Shown: in pieces, positions 1 to 11,299 of the stretch
Layout: the number at the start of each line of letters is the position of its first letter
Position numbering within the stretch: the first letter of the stretch is position 1
Origin: Thalassia testudinum
Lineage: Eukaryota; Streptophyta; Magnoliopsida; Alismatales; Hydrocharitaceae
DNA length: 64,000 nucleotides
Direction of reading: 5' to 3'
Assembly: GCA_037157565.1 (NCBI GenBank)
Contig: JAZHRO010000002.1
Location: forward strand, 31,144,501-31,208,500
The notes under the pieces: model-generated
What the model was told of the DNA's origin: nothing
The model's input: only the letters and a program-made list of their open reading frames with translations
Database searches by the model: none
Translations under genes and position numbers: made by a program

Positions 1-1000
1 TCAATTTTTTCAATTAAGCCCTCTACCGACCCTGACCACCTTCACCCCCTCCGACTCCAACCACCCTCCGGCGAGCCGCTCCCATCACCTCAGCAACCCA
101 CACGGCTCGTCGACCCTCACCGAACCTCCGCCTCATAACACTGAGCACCCCCCACCCCTCCACTGCCACTCCACACCTCCGTAACACTCCCCCGAACGAA
201 CCCATTCCTCCGGTTGCAGTCCGACCCAGGGCTGCCGCCAGACACCACCTTGCGGCCTGCCGTGCAGCTCCTCACCTTCGCCGTGCCACGGCGAAGGTTC
301 CCCAGTGGTTTGATCAGGCCGCGAGGCCATATTCGTGTCCGACAGGTTTTGAGGTTCGACCGCCATTAACGCACATTGAAGCAGCTTCTCCCGCGCTCCA
401 GGCTTGAGGACTCCAGGTCTCCAGCTGCTGCGGAGTACGGGGAGTCTTGCGAAGGCAGCCAGCCAGCAACCTATGCAAATCGAAGCCGCAGCTGCAGAAG
501 CCAGGCCGCGGTCTCCCAGCAGGCGCACGCGAGGAAAGGTCTGCGTTTAGTCCCACATCGTGTGCAGGCACAGGCGAAGAAGAAGACCCGCGGAAGAAGA
601 AGGAGCTGCACTGTAGCAAATGCATAGTTAAGTCGTCTAAGCACCGGGTTAGACGACGGAAGGTCAGCAGCCAGAGCAGGAAAGAAGGCAGGCTGAAGAA
701 GAAAGAAGAGGAAGGGCCAAAGCAAAGAAAAAAAAGAGAAGGAGACAAGAAGAAGAAGAAGGAGCTCTGAAGAAAGAAAGAAAGAAGAACATCACGAGGA
801 GAAGACGAAGAGAACAACAAATTCTTTCCCTCTCTCTTTCTTTATTTTGTAAAAGAAACATGTATATCTCGAGAATACAACTTGCTCCCTGAGTTCGACC
901 TCGGGAACTCTTTTATTTTCCGAGTAAAAAATTTATATTTGAAATGTTGGTAATAACCGGCTTTACTACAACGCTACAACAAACTAAAACCCGGCTGTCA
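1..1000 (+). mobile_element. Partial LTR of the G family, spliced form (LTR1)
   Basis: This segment is nearly identical to 56759-58207, the later part of the complete G-family LTR near the right end of the window. The window starts inside the LTR, so U3 and the promoter are missing. The match runs from 1 to 560, jumps over 325 bases of the other copy (57315-57639), and resumes at 561. The skipped bases start GTAAGC and end CTGAAG, so they look like a spliced intron. A purine-rich GAAGAA tract follows (about 570-800), then the U5 motif TTGCTCCCTGAGTTCGACC near 880, and the LTR ends ..CTGTCA at 1000. No PBS follows, so this is either a 3' LTR or a solo LTR. The next bases belong to a related LTR, into which this one was probably inserted. 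Confidence 0.85.
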
Positions 1001-1885
1001 CATTTCATCCCACATCGGCAATCTACGAAGCACAGGTATGATTTAAATTGATTTTGTGTTATTATCTCTTTGCCTTCGAACGCACAGGGGTGAGGTCCCT
1101 CACCTTACTCACGCTCGCCTCGTCCGCGGTTTCACCTCGTGGATCTGGTGGGCTCTGACCTAACCCTATCTGAGCACACCTTGCGCATCACCCACACGCC
1201 GGTGCGCCTGGTCCCGGGTACGAAATCCGACCCGATTACCCACGGCTCTGGGAGAACATCCTTTGAGTGAATTGCAGAGAGAGAAACGTGCGGGTAGAGG
1301 GACAGGGTAGGTTTTGCTGTCTGTGCAGGCAGGCTGAGCGTTGAAGAAGAGAAGAGAAGGAAGAAGAAGGACTGCAGAGAGAAAGAAGAAGAAGACAGAA
1401 GAGAAAAGAAGCAAAGGCAGGAAGAAGAGAAGAGACCAAGGAAGAAGAAGCCTTCACAGAAAGCCAAAATCAGAAGAAGAAGGCCAACACAGAATCAGAA
1501 GAAGAAGATTTGTTGATACCAAGAAGAAGTAGAAGAGAGCCAACACAGAAAAAGAAGAAAGAAGCAAAGTGAAGACTGCAGAAGAAAGAAAGCAAAAGAA
1601 GAAGGTAAAACACTTTTAAGACTTCTGATCTTGTGATCAGACGTCCAATTTCACTCTTTTGTCATAATTACTTTTTAACCGCATACATTCATATTTGAAT
1701 TCAAGTTTTGAGTAAATTAGAGTGTTCAATTACATTTGAGATTAGTAGTAAATTCCGATTGCTCCCTGTCTTCGACCTCGGATACTCCGATTTTCGAGTA
1801 ATAAAATCTTTATTTGTTGACGACGCTTGATCACCTATACTACGACGTAATTAACTGTTAAAACACGATCGAGCCAGTCGCCTCA
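1001..1885 (+). mobile_element. Partial LTR, diverged G-like family (LTR2)
   Basis: This is the 3' half of a second, diverged G-like LTR. It starts at the homologue of the intron boundary of LTR1 (CCCACATCGG) and keeps the intron-like segment, with a good 3' splice site near 1326 (CTGTCTGTGCAG). Then come a GAAGAAG-rich tract (1340-1610), a hairpin at 1620-1645, and a U5 motif near 1760. Its best match in the window is the solo LTR at 5147-7928 on the other strand: both share the end sequence TATACTACGACGTAA and then TTAAAACACGATC. No PBS follows; the next bases are mid-leader of element A. The fragment was probably cut by the insertion of LTR1's element, with its 5' half left of the window. 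Confidence 0.75.
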
Positions 1886-2608
1886 ACACCAGGGGTCAAA
1901 ATTCCAGATCTGACCCTCTGATATTCAAAATTCCCTAAAAATTCAGTTGAAACAGTAAAAATTCCAAAAAAATATTCTCTGGAAAGCTAATTGAAGAAGG
2001 AATCTACTCATAAATTTTCAAATTAATTGGATTTCAATTATTATCAGAAAACAAACATTGCTTTTGTGGTCTACTGAAACAAAAAAAGAAAAACCCTAGA
2101 AGTGCATGCAACTTAGGTTGAATCCTTAGGGTTATAACTAGAGACCACACTTTGTGCTAACTTAGACTTAATCAAGTCTCGTTAGCCAGTGAGCTTGGTC
2201 ACCTTATGGGCCACTCATCACAAACCCCACTAAAGAAAACGGGTTAAAACTTATTTTAAAACACGAAATCAACCCGAGTTCGTTGTCATACTACTAGGTG
2301 TTTTTAATCTCTCTTGACAAACCTGGTGGCTAAGTTTGCGGGGTAGTGTCAAACGACCGTGGCTCGGGGGTCAACGGAACTGGAGGCGTAAGACAAAGGA
2401 AGAACCTTCCCCTTAGTCCCCCCGTAACTAGACTAGCTGGGTTAGCTTGAGAGGCGGGAATCACTTTCAGTCAGTTGAACGACGAACTTATCTTCAGGAA
2501 TTCAAATTTCTAAAAAAAAATTTGGTCACTTGATCCATAAAGACCATTCGATTGACAGGGCCTTAGCCTTTCCTGCTTGGCTACACCAACCTAGGGGTTG
2601 GATGGTGT
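1886..2608 (+). mobile_element. Leader of element A (5'-truncated)
   Basis: This is untranslated leader between a missing 5' LTR/PBS and gag. It resembles the leader of element E2 (26460-28011), for example in the shared ATTAATTGGATTT stretch near 2030. It carries the conserved block GTGTCAAACGACC at 2346-2358, followed by GTGGCTCGGGGG and a GGAACTGGAGGCG...AAGGAAGAACCTTC stretch, also found before gag in elements C, D, D2 and E2. No primer binding site is present, because the left part was replaced by LTR2. Confidence 0.6.
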
Positions 2609-3532
2609 ATGCAAGGAAGGAGGTCGCTTAGACCTCAACTGATTGGACCTTGGGAGCCTCTCCCAAGGAGGCGAGTCACTTCTTCTATCTGCTGAGTAGC
2701 GATGGCTAACACTGGATCTGGACCTAATCAGGATCCATAAGAGCTGGACCCACGAGCTTATCTAAGAGCCTGGGTCACTGAATCAGCTCAACCTTGGGAT
2801 CAGAACCCAAGGTGGCAAAGATGACTTTTCGCTTCGCCTGATCCTTCTCCTCGGGTTACCAAAATGGTTAACCCATATCCTTACCCTGGATATTATGACC
2901 CATACCAGTCGGTCCCTCAAAGGATGCATCTTATAACCCAAGATATGGATTTCATACTCCTGCTTCTCACCCATGGAACATGGGTAGACCTGATTCACCT
3001 CCTGGAACCCCTGAAGAGCTACCGGTGCATATGTGGCCACATTATAGAATATAGAGAACTATAGTGAGTGCTAAGGAAAAGGCTGCATCCTATCTAAATG
3101 AAATTCAAGCTATCATTGAGCCAAACCAAAGATAAAGCTGGATTCCGCATCAACAAGCTGTGATGGAGCTTCTTCGAGAAGCAATAGAGATAACAAGGCT
3201 AATGAGACAAAATTGGGAAACTCAAGAACTACTACTTTTGAGATATTAAGTGGAAAATAGCCTTGAAGACCTCAAGGAATCCTAAACGATTACGCTGGAA
3301 GGACACAGAAGATTCTCGGGAGTAGATACTAGAAGATCACTCAGGGGAAAAAGAATCTAGCGTGGATATGAGACAGGAGCAGGAAGTATGCCGAATGGGT
3401 TCATCTGAAATTGAAGAGGAAAGGACTGATATCTCCAAGACTGAGCCGCAATTAGATTATCCTTAATCCTGGGAGACACCTCTCGGGTTTGATAACCCAA
3501 TCGAGACAAGGGAAGTAGATCCAATTGAGGAT
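2609..3532 (+). pseudogene. Decayed gag-like region of element A
   Basis: The ATG at 2609 opens with M-Q-G-R-R-S-L-R-P-Q-L, which matches the gag start of elements C, D and D2 (M-L-G-R-R-S-L-N-P-R-L) and G (M-Y-G-R-R-S-L-R-P-P-L). The frame then meets stops near 2690, 2739 and 2820. Low-complexity Tyr/Pro-rich stretches follow (near 2870-3050). No intact gag capsid motif such as the F-x-K-K-F-F-P box can be read. No RT, RNase H or integrase is present between here and the 3' LTR. The assignment rests on the start motif and on its position after the leader block. Confidence 0.5.
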
Positions 3533-4303
3533 ATGGATCTTGAGGCAAGCATTACATGTGACACTACTGATCAGCCTAAGCCACTTTCCATTGTAGGTGA
3601 ACCTATGCTGGAGCCAACATCTTTTGATCTGCACTCTTCTTCTTTCACCTACATCCCTAATTCGGATGCTAGAGATTTTGAGATGACACTTTCTATCCCC
3701 GAGCATGACATCCGAAGACCAGAAATAGCTATGGATGCCAGAATTACTGAGGAACCCAATGCATATGATGGTGAAGCTTTGAGCAGAAGGAGCTGGGGAC
3801 GCACCTATCATTCTAGTCAATCTAATAGATGGCTCGACTCTGAGCCTGAGGAGACAGCCTCTGATGAATCAAAGATGGGTACTGATGAGGACGAAGTAAT
3901 TTCTGATGAGGATTTCAGTGACCTCCCCACAGATCTTCTACTTTCACGAATACCCCCATATGACCTAGAGCCTGGAGAGGGCATGATCTTTGATGTCAAT
4001 TATCATTATGAGGATCCCTATGACTCAGATTTTGGTTCTGAGATACATTTTGATCTACTCCCTCAGCAACTTCTTGTTGAATTGTGGGACATGATAAATC
4101 AGCTGAATCAACATCATGATCCCCCTCCTGATTATCCTCTATTTTCCACCACCACTCCACACTTTCTTATAGCTAGACTTTTTGGAGTAGGGGTGTACAA
4201 TCAGCTGGTTTGCATCTCCAGACCATTGATTCTGGGAACATACAAGCATATCTTTCTCTTAATCTTAGCTGGCTCCTATGTTAGAAATGACACATCTGAT
4301 TGA
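3533..4303 (+). CDS. Acidic ORF (256 aa) of element A, function unknown
   Basis: This open frame of 256 codons lies where gag C-terminus/protease-linked sequence sits in related elements. The protein is strongly acidic: residues about 95-130 are runs of Glu, Asp and Ser (for example E-P-E-E-T-A-S-D-E-S and T-D-E-D-E-V-I-S-D-E-D). No protease D-L-G motif, zinc knuckle or membrane anchor is visible; the last 40 residues are hydrophobic. The sequence after its stop (GGCGTTAAACTCAGCAC) matches the sequence after the coding region of element C (near 51225), so this is probably the 3' end of the element's coding region. The upstream frame is broken, so the ATG at 3533 may not be the original start. 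I do not recognise a function. Confidence 0.4.
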   Translation: MDLEASITCDTTDQPKPLSIVGEPMLEPTSFDLHSSSFTYIPNSDARDFEMTLSIPEHDIRRPEIAMDARITEEPNAYDGEALSRRSWGRTYHSSQSNRWLDSEPEETASDESKMGTDEDEVISDEDFSDLPTDLLLSRIPPYDLEPGEGMIFDVNYHYEDPYDSDFGSEIHFDLLPQQLLVELWDMINQLNQHHDPPPDYPLFSTTTPHFLIARLFGVGVYNQLVCISRPLILGTYKHIFLLILAGSYVRNDTSD

Positions 4304-5146
4304 GTTTTTGCCCAACTGGAGGCGTTAAACTCAGCACATATAGATAGCATATATCCCACATTTCATCATCATCTATACATAACCATTTTTATACATAGCA
4401 TATTTTTCTTTTAGCATATTTCCCTTTTGTATATTGCATGCTAACAGGTTGGCCGGTGCTGAATGTATATTTTCAGGAGCAATTATAGGTGACTTCTATC
4501 CACTCATCCTCTGTCAGATTTATTTTCTTTCATATTCATGGATGAGGACATGCAAGAACTTAGGCATGGGGGGGTAGATACAGAAAAACTAAAAAGTTTT
4601 TATGACAACACTTAGGAAAACCTCAGAGCTGCATGTAAAACGTACTTTAGGACCTTAAATAAAAGAACAACCGACTCCACCTCCAATGCTCACATTGAAG
4701 CTAGAAATCGTTCGCAACAACCACTTCCGACTCAACCGCTCACCTTTTGTTCTAAATTTAGGGTCAAGCTGATTGTAACCCAATATGGGAAATTCACGAA
4801 GTACAAATTATATGAGGTTACATGTTGATAGCATATATGCATATTGCACTCATGAATAAGATTATTTTATTAAGAGAATGAATTAGGGATTTTATCCTCT
4901 AGTTGATTCCTATAATCTAGAATCTAGTAGAACTTTTCACACACACGTAGAATTTACAATGGATTCATGGTGAAGGTTGATAAACGTCTTCAGTCTGTCG
5001 AGAAGAAGCAGTGCTTCTTTTCTTGAACCCCTGGACAATGTTTTGGGAGTCAGGAAGATTTTCTTCCAAAAATCCACCAACTAGTGTGAGATGAGAGTAG
5101 AGTGTACTGGTGCTCTAAGATTAGTGCAAGGAATCTAGAATCCTAG
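4304..5146 (+). mobile_element. Element A, post-coding noncoding region, part 1
   Basis: This is noncoding sequence between the last ORF and the 3' LTR. It contains the conserved pair ATGAGGACATGC (4542-4553) and GGCATGGGGGGGTA (4563-4576), which also occurs after the coding region of C, D and E2 and looks like an internal polypurine tract. Positions 4577-5146 hold no ORF or RNA gene that I can recognise. The segment is interrupted at 5146 by a solo LTR and continues at 7934. Confidence 0.6.
5142..5146. repeat. Target site duplication CCTAG (left)
   Basis: CCTAG directly precedes the solo LTR and is repeated directly after it at 7929-7933, which marks a 5-bp integrase-type target duplication. 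Confidence 0.85.
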
Positions 5147-7928
5147 TGTTCATGTGGCTTGATCGTGTTTTAACAGTCAGTTACGTCGTAGTATAGGTGA
5201 CCAAGTGTTGTCCACAAATAAAAATTTATTACTCGAAAACCTAAGTATCCGAGGTCGAAGACAGGGAGCAATTGGAATTTATTCACTAATCTCAACAATG
5301 TAATTGAACACTTAATTACTCAATACCTAATTCAAAATATATATATGCATGAGTTTAAAAGTTAATTGTGGCAAAAATAGAGAAATTGGATGTCTGATCC
5401 CATGATCAGACGTCTTAAAAAGATGTTTTCTCCTGTCTGCTTCTTGTTCTTCTTCTTCTAACTTCTGATTTTCCTCTGTTCTTCTTTTCTTCTTTGGCCA
5501 TGTGCTTCTTCTCCCTTGTTTCTTCTCTGCAGCTCCTTTCTATGCTCTTGCCCTTCTTCTTCTTTCCTCTCTTCTGCAGTTTCTTTCTCTTGCTTTTCTC
5601 TGCGGGTCTTCTTCTTCTTCCTTCCTTGGCTCTGCTTTCTCTTCTTCTTCTGCTTGTCTCTCCCTTTCTTTATTTCTTCTTCCTTCTTTAGTTCCTCTTC
5701 TCTTTGGCTTCGCCTCTTCCCTCTGCCTTGCCTTTCCTTCTTTTTTTCCTCTGCGACTATGTGTCAGCTTTGCTTCTCCTTCTTCCCTACATAAATCGAA
5801 GAGAGCAAAACCTACCCCTCTACCCACACTCGCATCTCTCTCTCTGTATATCACTCTTCAGTATGCTTTCCCAGAGCCAGGTAATCGAGTCGGGTTACGC
5901 GCCCGGGTCCAGGCACACTGGCGTGGGTGTGGTGCGCGAGGAGTGCTCAAGAGGGTAGTCGGGTCAGGTCACCTGGTTCGCGGGATGAAATCACAGACGA
6001 GGCGCGTGTATAGGTAAGGGACCTCACCCCATGCGTTCTCGAGGAGAATAGCTGATATCATAAATTCAATTTAAACTACGCAAACACCTCACGACTTACC
6101 GAGGTGGGACTAATGTTCCACAGCTTTTGCTCGCACGCCCGCAGGAGATCTTCTGCCCAATTGCAGCAGCTGCAGGCCTCGCAGTGCCAATTGCTTAGAC
6201 AACTGGATGCACGAGACCTCCCCAAACCTGCTGGACTTGGAATCCTGAAGTGTTTCAGCCTGGAGCGAGCTTGCAACCTCCTCGACCCGTCGCTAATGGC
6301 GGCTGGAGCTCAGACCCTGCATGACACAAAAAGGGCCTTGCAGCTCTATCAGACTACAGGAGGACCTTCACCGTGTCACGGCGAAGGTGAGGCAGTAGGT
6401 GGCAGGCCGCGGAGTGGCCTAGGCGTGCGTGCCTAGATCGCTCTGTGGCTGGATGGATGGGTTAGGTTGGGGGGCGGTTGTGGTGGTGTAGGCGACTTGT
6501 GGATGAGTGGAGGATGTTCAGTGGAGTGTGGCGGAGGTTGTGAGGCGGGTGGCGAGACGTGTGGGGGTGCGGAGTGACGGAGGCATCTCGCGGAGGGTGG
6601 TCGGAGATGAGGAAGATGGAGGTGGACAGTGACGGTGGAGGGGTGTTGTGTGAAATAGAATGAGGGAAATGAAAGAGGGGATAGAGACGAACAGTTCTAA
6701 CCTAACTAAGTGGACGAAGGGGGCGAGAGGGTGGCTAGTAGTACCTGCTATCGTCGGAGAAGATGGCATCTAGTGGAGGAAGACGGTGGTGACGATAGGG
6801 CTAGGGCTGCTCGCGCAGGTGTTGCGCGACACAGAGGCAGATGGGGAGGACAGCTTTGCCACTGGTATTGTGGTAAAGTGACGAGAAAGAGGAGGTGGGC
6901 TCGCTGGAGCTCACTGGAGCACTTGGCTAGAGGAGAAGAAGAGGAAATAGAGGTGGAATTCCGGCCAAGTTGAGCTAAAGAGGTGTGGCCGAAGTTGGGG
7001 GTCAATTTATAAGATTGGCTGGGACTCTTGTGCTTGGAAGACAAGCTTCCAAGCGTAGGAATCCTTGCCGAAGATGGAAGTCTGTTAGGTACCCAAATCT
7101 CTCGTGTGTTCGCACGAGAGATTGGGTGCAAATCATAGATCAGGACCACACTCAGATGGAAGGGAATTTCTTAGAGAATCTCCCTTCCAAATCTGGGAGG
7201 AGATCTCTGAGGAATTAGGGAGTATTACCCCTCTATTCCTCGTTGGAGTAGGATTTCTCCCCATTAATGGTGGAGGGACCTGCTTGTAAGAATGGCGAGG
7301 AAGTTAGGGGGTTTTTGCAATGGTTTTCAAAAAATAGGGACCAAAATGTAATTGGGTGTACTAATTTGAAAAGTAGGTCAAGATGACCTACCCTTAGGTC
7401 CAAATTTTGGTACAAACCTAATTTGAACCTAAGAAATCCAATGGTAAAGTTGGATTTTAGGTTTGACCACGTTTGATTGGACATTTTGCGTAAAAACCCA
7501 AATTAGGTCAATTGATGAACTAGGACCCCAATCTAGGTCAAATTAGGTTCCAAAGGCCAAATTGAAGGTTCTAAACCCTAGGGAATATTTTTACATGAAT
7601 TTTAGAGGGTTTAATTGATTTTTATCCTGACCAGAACCTTGTTGAATTAAGTGGGTCTGTTTTAGGGTTTCAAGATGTCATTTAATTCCTGGTTTGCACA
7701 TAAACCCATTTCTGATTAAACCAACCCACTTTTTATCTTATTCAGACCATTTGACCTATGTTCTGCCTCTGAGAAATCCCATTTATGTATTGTAATGGTA
7801 AAATTATAGTTTTACCCTTTAGAACACTTATTCCTTTAATTAAGCCCTTCTCTAGGTTATGTAGGAGCTTTTATTCTCTTTCTTGGGTCAAAATGAGCTA
7901 GTTAGGGCTCATGATGAGGCTCTCATCA
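5147..7928 (-). mobile_element. Solo LTR, G-like family, minus strand
   Basis: On the minus strand this runs from TGATGAGAGCCTCATCA (7928 downwards) to ..TGAACA at 5147, about 2.78 kb, with a perfect 5-bp duplication CCTAG on both sides and no internal region. It therefore arose by recombination between two LTRs. Features in minus-strand order: a U3 resembling 55598-56500, a TATA box at 7004-7011, a C-rich segment like that of LTR1 (around 6420-6650), an intron-like segment starting CTCGGTAAGTCG near 6100, a pyrimidine/purine tract (5440-5760 on the plus strand), a hairpin at 5389-5414, and the U5 motif near 5245-5270. It sits inside the noncoding region of element A, so it is younger than A. 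Confidence 0.88.
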
Positions 7929-7933
7929 CCTAG
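7929..7933. repeat. Target site duplication CCTAG (right)
   Basis: This is the right-hand copy of the duplication flanking the solo LTR 5147-7928. Confidence 0.85.
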
Positions 7934-9107
7934 ATAATTAGGTGATGATACTTTGAGATTAGACATAGTTTTCGCTCTCGGTTCCTGCATATACATTTTG
8001 TGCGGAACTTTGAGAGCCACCGAATAAGGCAAATACGCGTAGAGTGAGTTTTCATAAAACTAGGGCTAAGGTGGATGGTTACGACCATTCTCTACGGAAT
8101 CCTCAGCTGAAGGAGGGTATTGATGTCAAGGTCAGAAATACATCGTCCTATCCATCTTACCTGGTGCCGTAAGTAGGCACTTCCACTAAATAAGCCACCC
8201 AATGCCCTTGAGTACCACCAATCCCTAATAATGCCTCCTCAATAAAGTTCATGGATGTATGCTAGTTGTGTTATGTTGAAAAAGAAAAGAAAAAGAAAAA
8301 GAAAAAGAAAAAAAATTGATGAAAAGAAAGAAAAACTGAAAAAAATTAGAAAAAGAAGAAAAAGTAAAGAGAATGAATATTTAGTGTTTATTTCATCGAG
8401 GCAATACCACCAAATAAAATTGAGATCTACCAAATATGGTCCTAACCTATTTTCCTTGTGTTTCTGACCGCCCAAATACTTGCTGAGAAATTCTGACTTA
8501 GTGTTAGGATTATGAGAACTCAATTAAAGTGTTAATGCCTAGTGAGATCACCAAATACAAGTCATATATGTGAATCTGGTGAGGTTGTGAGCTCTAAGAA
8601 AAAGAAAGAAAAAAAAGTAAGAGAGAATGAATACAAAGGAATCAAAGAGAGCATAGTTTTTCTCATCTTTCTCTGAGTTGAGTTACTTAGTAATCTGGGA
8701 ATTTGGATTCTGTAGTACTAGTCTCTTTGTAGCACCAAGTGAGAGTGATCCACCAAATATATAATCTTTTTCCTCAGAGATTCTCTACCTAAGCCTAAAG
8801 CCAGGGTGGAATTCATAGAATATCTTGAATACCCCGAGGGAAGAAGTCTGCCTATCCTGCTAGAATTTTTTTACTAGGGGTCAAGTACAGGCTTTAGAGG
8901 TATATTAGTTTTCACTCGAATTCGTTGCAAAAGCTACATAGCTGCACTTTCACGATTGTCTGGATTTCTAGAGCATAGGATGAAAACACAAAAGAGAAAA
9001 ATCTTTATGCATACACTTGATAAAATAATCAGTCCTTTAGGGACCCTTTCTGTAAATAAATTAGTCTTGCATTTGCTAGGGACTAGCAAGATTTAGGCAT
9101 AGGGGTA
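7934..9107 (+). mobile_element. Element A, post-coding noncoding region, part 2
   Basis: This continues the segment ending at 5146. It holds no convincing ORF. A simple A/G tract of AAAAAG-type units lies at 8278-8370, with a second A/G-rich patch at 8597-8630. It ends in the hairpin (9073-9089) and polypurine tract next to the 3' LTR. Confidence 0.6.
9073..9107 (+). promoter_or_regulatory. Terminal polypurine tract with hairpin, element A
   Basis: TTGCTA-GGGAC-TAGCAA (9073-9089) can fold. It is followed by GGCATAGGGGTA (9096-9107) and then the LTR start TGATTGC. The same hairpin-plus-tract arrangement ends elements C, D and E2. A purine tract at this site is known to prime plus-strand DNA synthesis in LTR elements. 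Confidence 0.75.
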
Positions 9108-11299
9108 TGATTGCGTAGCAATCATAGGTCTTAATTGACCTAGATTAAGTTAGAACTTAGCATAAGTTAGGGAAATTCATTCACGCATAAGCATTATCTG
9201 CATCTTTACTACTTTACTTTAGCTATGCATAAAATGATGTTATAATGTGCTAATTAAGTACATTACATCGATTGCAGGCAATAAGTAGATCTAGAGCTGG
9301 ATCTGGAGCAGGATCTGAAGCTAGATCTGGAATAACGGGAGTTGTAGCAGAGCTGGAGTAGAAGGCTTAGTTTAGATATAGGAACAATAATGTAAGGGGG
9401 TTAAAGGTTTTCTATTCTATTAAGTAGAAATAAAGCAGTAAAATGTGAAGAGCATAGGTTCATCCTAGGCCTAAGATAGCCTAGAGATTTCCCCAAGCCT
9501 TAGCCACCCTTATATTAGGTCACAACACCCTAGGAAGCCCTAAAACCCTAGTTCCAACCCTTATCTGGATGTCCAGATAAGTTATAGGATGTCCAGGACC
9601 CTTAGCCACCTCCTGCACACCTCAAACCCACTTCTGCAGTGTTATTGGATGTCCAGACACATTGTCAGACGTCCAATTTCTGCAGAATACCCAAAACAGA
9701 AACTTGATTTCCCCCTGACTCAGATTGGACATCCAGAACTGAAGTTTGGACTTCTGATTTTTGAGTATAAGATGTCTGACACTACTATTAGACATATGAT
9801 ACTGCTCTCTAGTTCCTGTTTTGAGATTTAAGCCTTGATCTTGGATCTCTAGGTCCCTAAACCTAATTCCAACCCCATAGGAACCTAAATTAAGGTGCCC
9901 TAACCCTAGTACATCACCTATAGACCTCCCTAAGGACCTAATTAGGTTCTCACTAAACCTAATTGACTTGGATCTTAGTCAATTCCATTAGCCTATTCAA
10001 TTGGACTCATTGAGTCCAATTGAGCCCTGATCTCAGCATACTTTGTCCAATTGGACTCAATGAGAGTCCAATTGACCTAGACTTAAATTAATTGAGTTAT
10101 TTTACTCTCAATTAAGTTTCCACACACCCAATTAAACTTGTATTAAGTTTAATTGTACTTTACCTTAGTGAATTAGGGTTTATAACCCTAATTTGAGACA
10201 TACCTTGACCTAAACCTACTAGAACCTAACCTAATGAGCCTAGCCACCTAAGTTTCGACCCACACACACCCACACACACCCACACATTCCATCCACACGA
10301 AAATACCTAGCCTAGAGTTCTTTAGAACTCTCTACCATGTGTGGTTGTCTTGGTTGCGAAAATTAGCAACCAAGAGCCATTCAATTTTTATATCCACATT
10401 TGGTGGATCTAAAAACCACCATCCATCCTCTCTCTCTCACTCTCTCACGAGCTCCCACCATAGGCCTCTCTAGAGAATTCCATAATTCTCTAGAGAGCTT
10501 CCCTTAGGTCTTTTTAGATCTAAGAGGTGGCCATTTGCACCCATTCACTTCCTTGGCAAATTCACTCCATTGGTGCCATTCACGCCCACTTCCACTTACC
10601 TAGCCACTCCACCTCCACGAGCTCACTACCACCACCATGGAGGACATCATGCCGGGATGCTGGATCAATCCTCCCTCTCTCAAAGGGTTGACCTAAGCTA
10701 CTTTAGTCGCCCCTCTTTCTCCTCTCGACCACTCCTTAATGCCCTTTCGTTCTGCTAGATTTAATTTATGCTCTTCGTAGTTTACTACTTTTATTACTGC
10801 TTAGTAGCGTAGTCTTAACTTCTCCCCCAATGATGCATGCAAAATCCCCCCATTGATTCTTGTATGCAGTCATTTTCTGGTAGCTAGATTTCCATTTCAA
10901 GCTTTCTGTTATAAGCATTCCTCTACTTCCATGTTGCGAACACCTTCCTGAATGAATGAAAGAAATTTTTCTATATAAATGTCCATGTGTTAAGAATCAC
11001 CATGAGCTCATCGATTGTAATATATTTGGTGTGATTAAAGTTGCCTACTTTTCATTATCATCTATTGCAACTAAGCATGTCGTATCTAAATATGTAACAA
11101 TCATAAATCGCCATGCGATTTCTAAACATAGTAGAGTGGTAAAAAGATCGATTTCAAAAGTAAAACAAACACTTCCCAGAGACAAATGACCGGGACTCAA
11201 AGTCTCGTTATCTTTAGAAATCATTTTTTGACGAACATTTTTGCGCGATTATACTACGATTTCCGACGACTTTCAAAATGCGAGAAAACAGTTTTGTCA
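9108..11299 (+). mobile_element. 3' LTR of element A
   Basis: The LTR starts right after the polypurine tract with the palindrome TGATTGC-GTA-GCAATCA and ends ..GTTTTGTCA at 11299, about 2.2 kb. Beyond 11299 the sequence is minus-strand gag/protease of D2, so A was inserted into D2. The U3 contains a cluster of GGATGTCCAG-type hairpins (9560-9810), short AT-rich repeats around TTGGACTCA (9990-10080), and a CACACACC repeat (10258-10290). Near the end, CTTCCCAGAGAC..GACCGGGACTC (11168-11200) is a weak match to the U5 motif of the other families. The matching 5' LTR is not in the window, so no age estimate from paired LTRs is possible. Confidence 0.72.

Noticed and set aside
133..528. Antisense ORF of 131 codons in LTR1, repeated in part at 56980-57282
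   Set aside because: It lies antisense in the transcribed part of the LTR; the two copies match only because the LTRs are nearly identical, and no domain or codon constraint is visible.
8278..8467. Lys-rich 70-codon ORF
   Set aside because: It is the translation of an AAAAAG-type simple repeat.
10258..10290. Short tandem repeat as a CRISPR-like array
   Set aside because: It is a simple CACACACC repeat with no spacers, in plant DNA.
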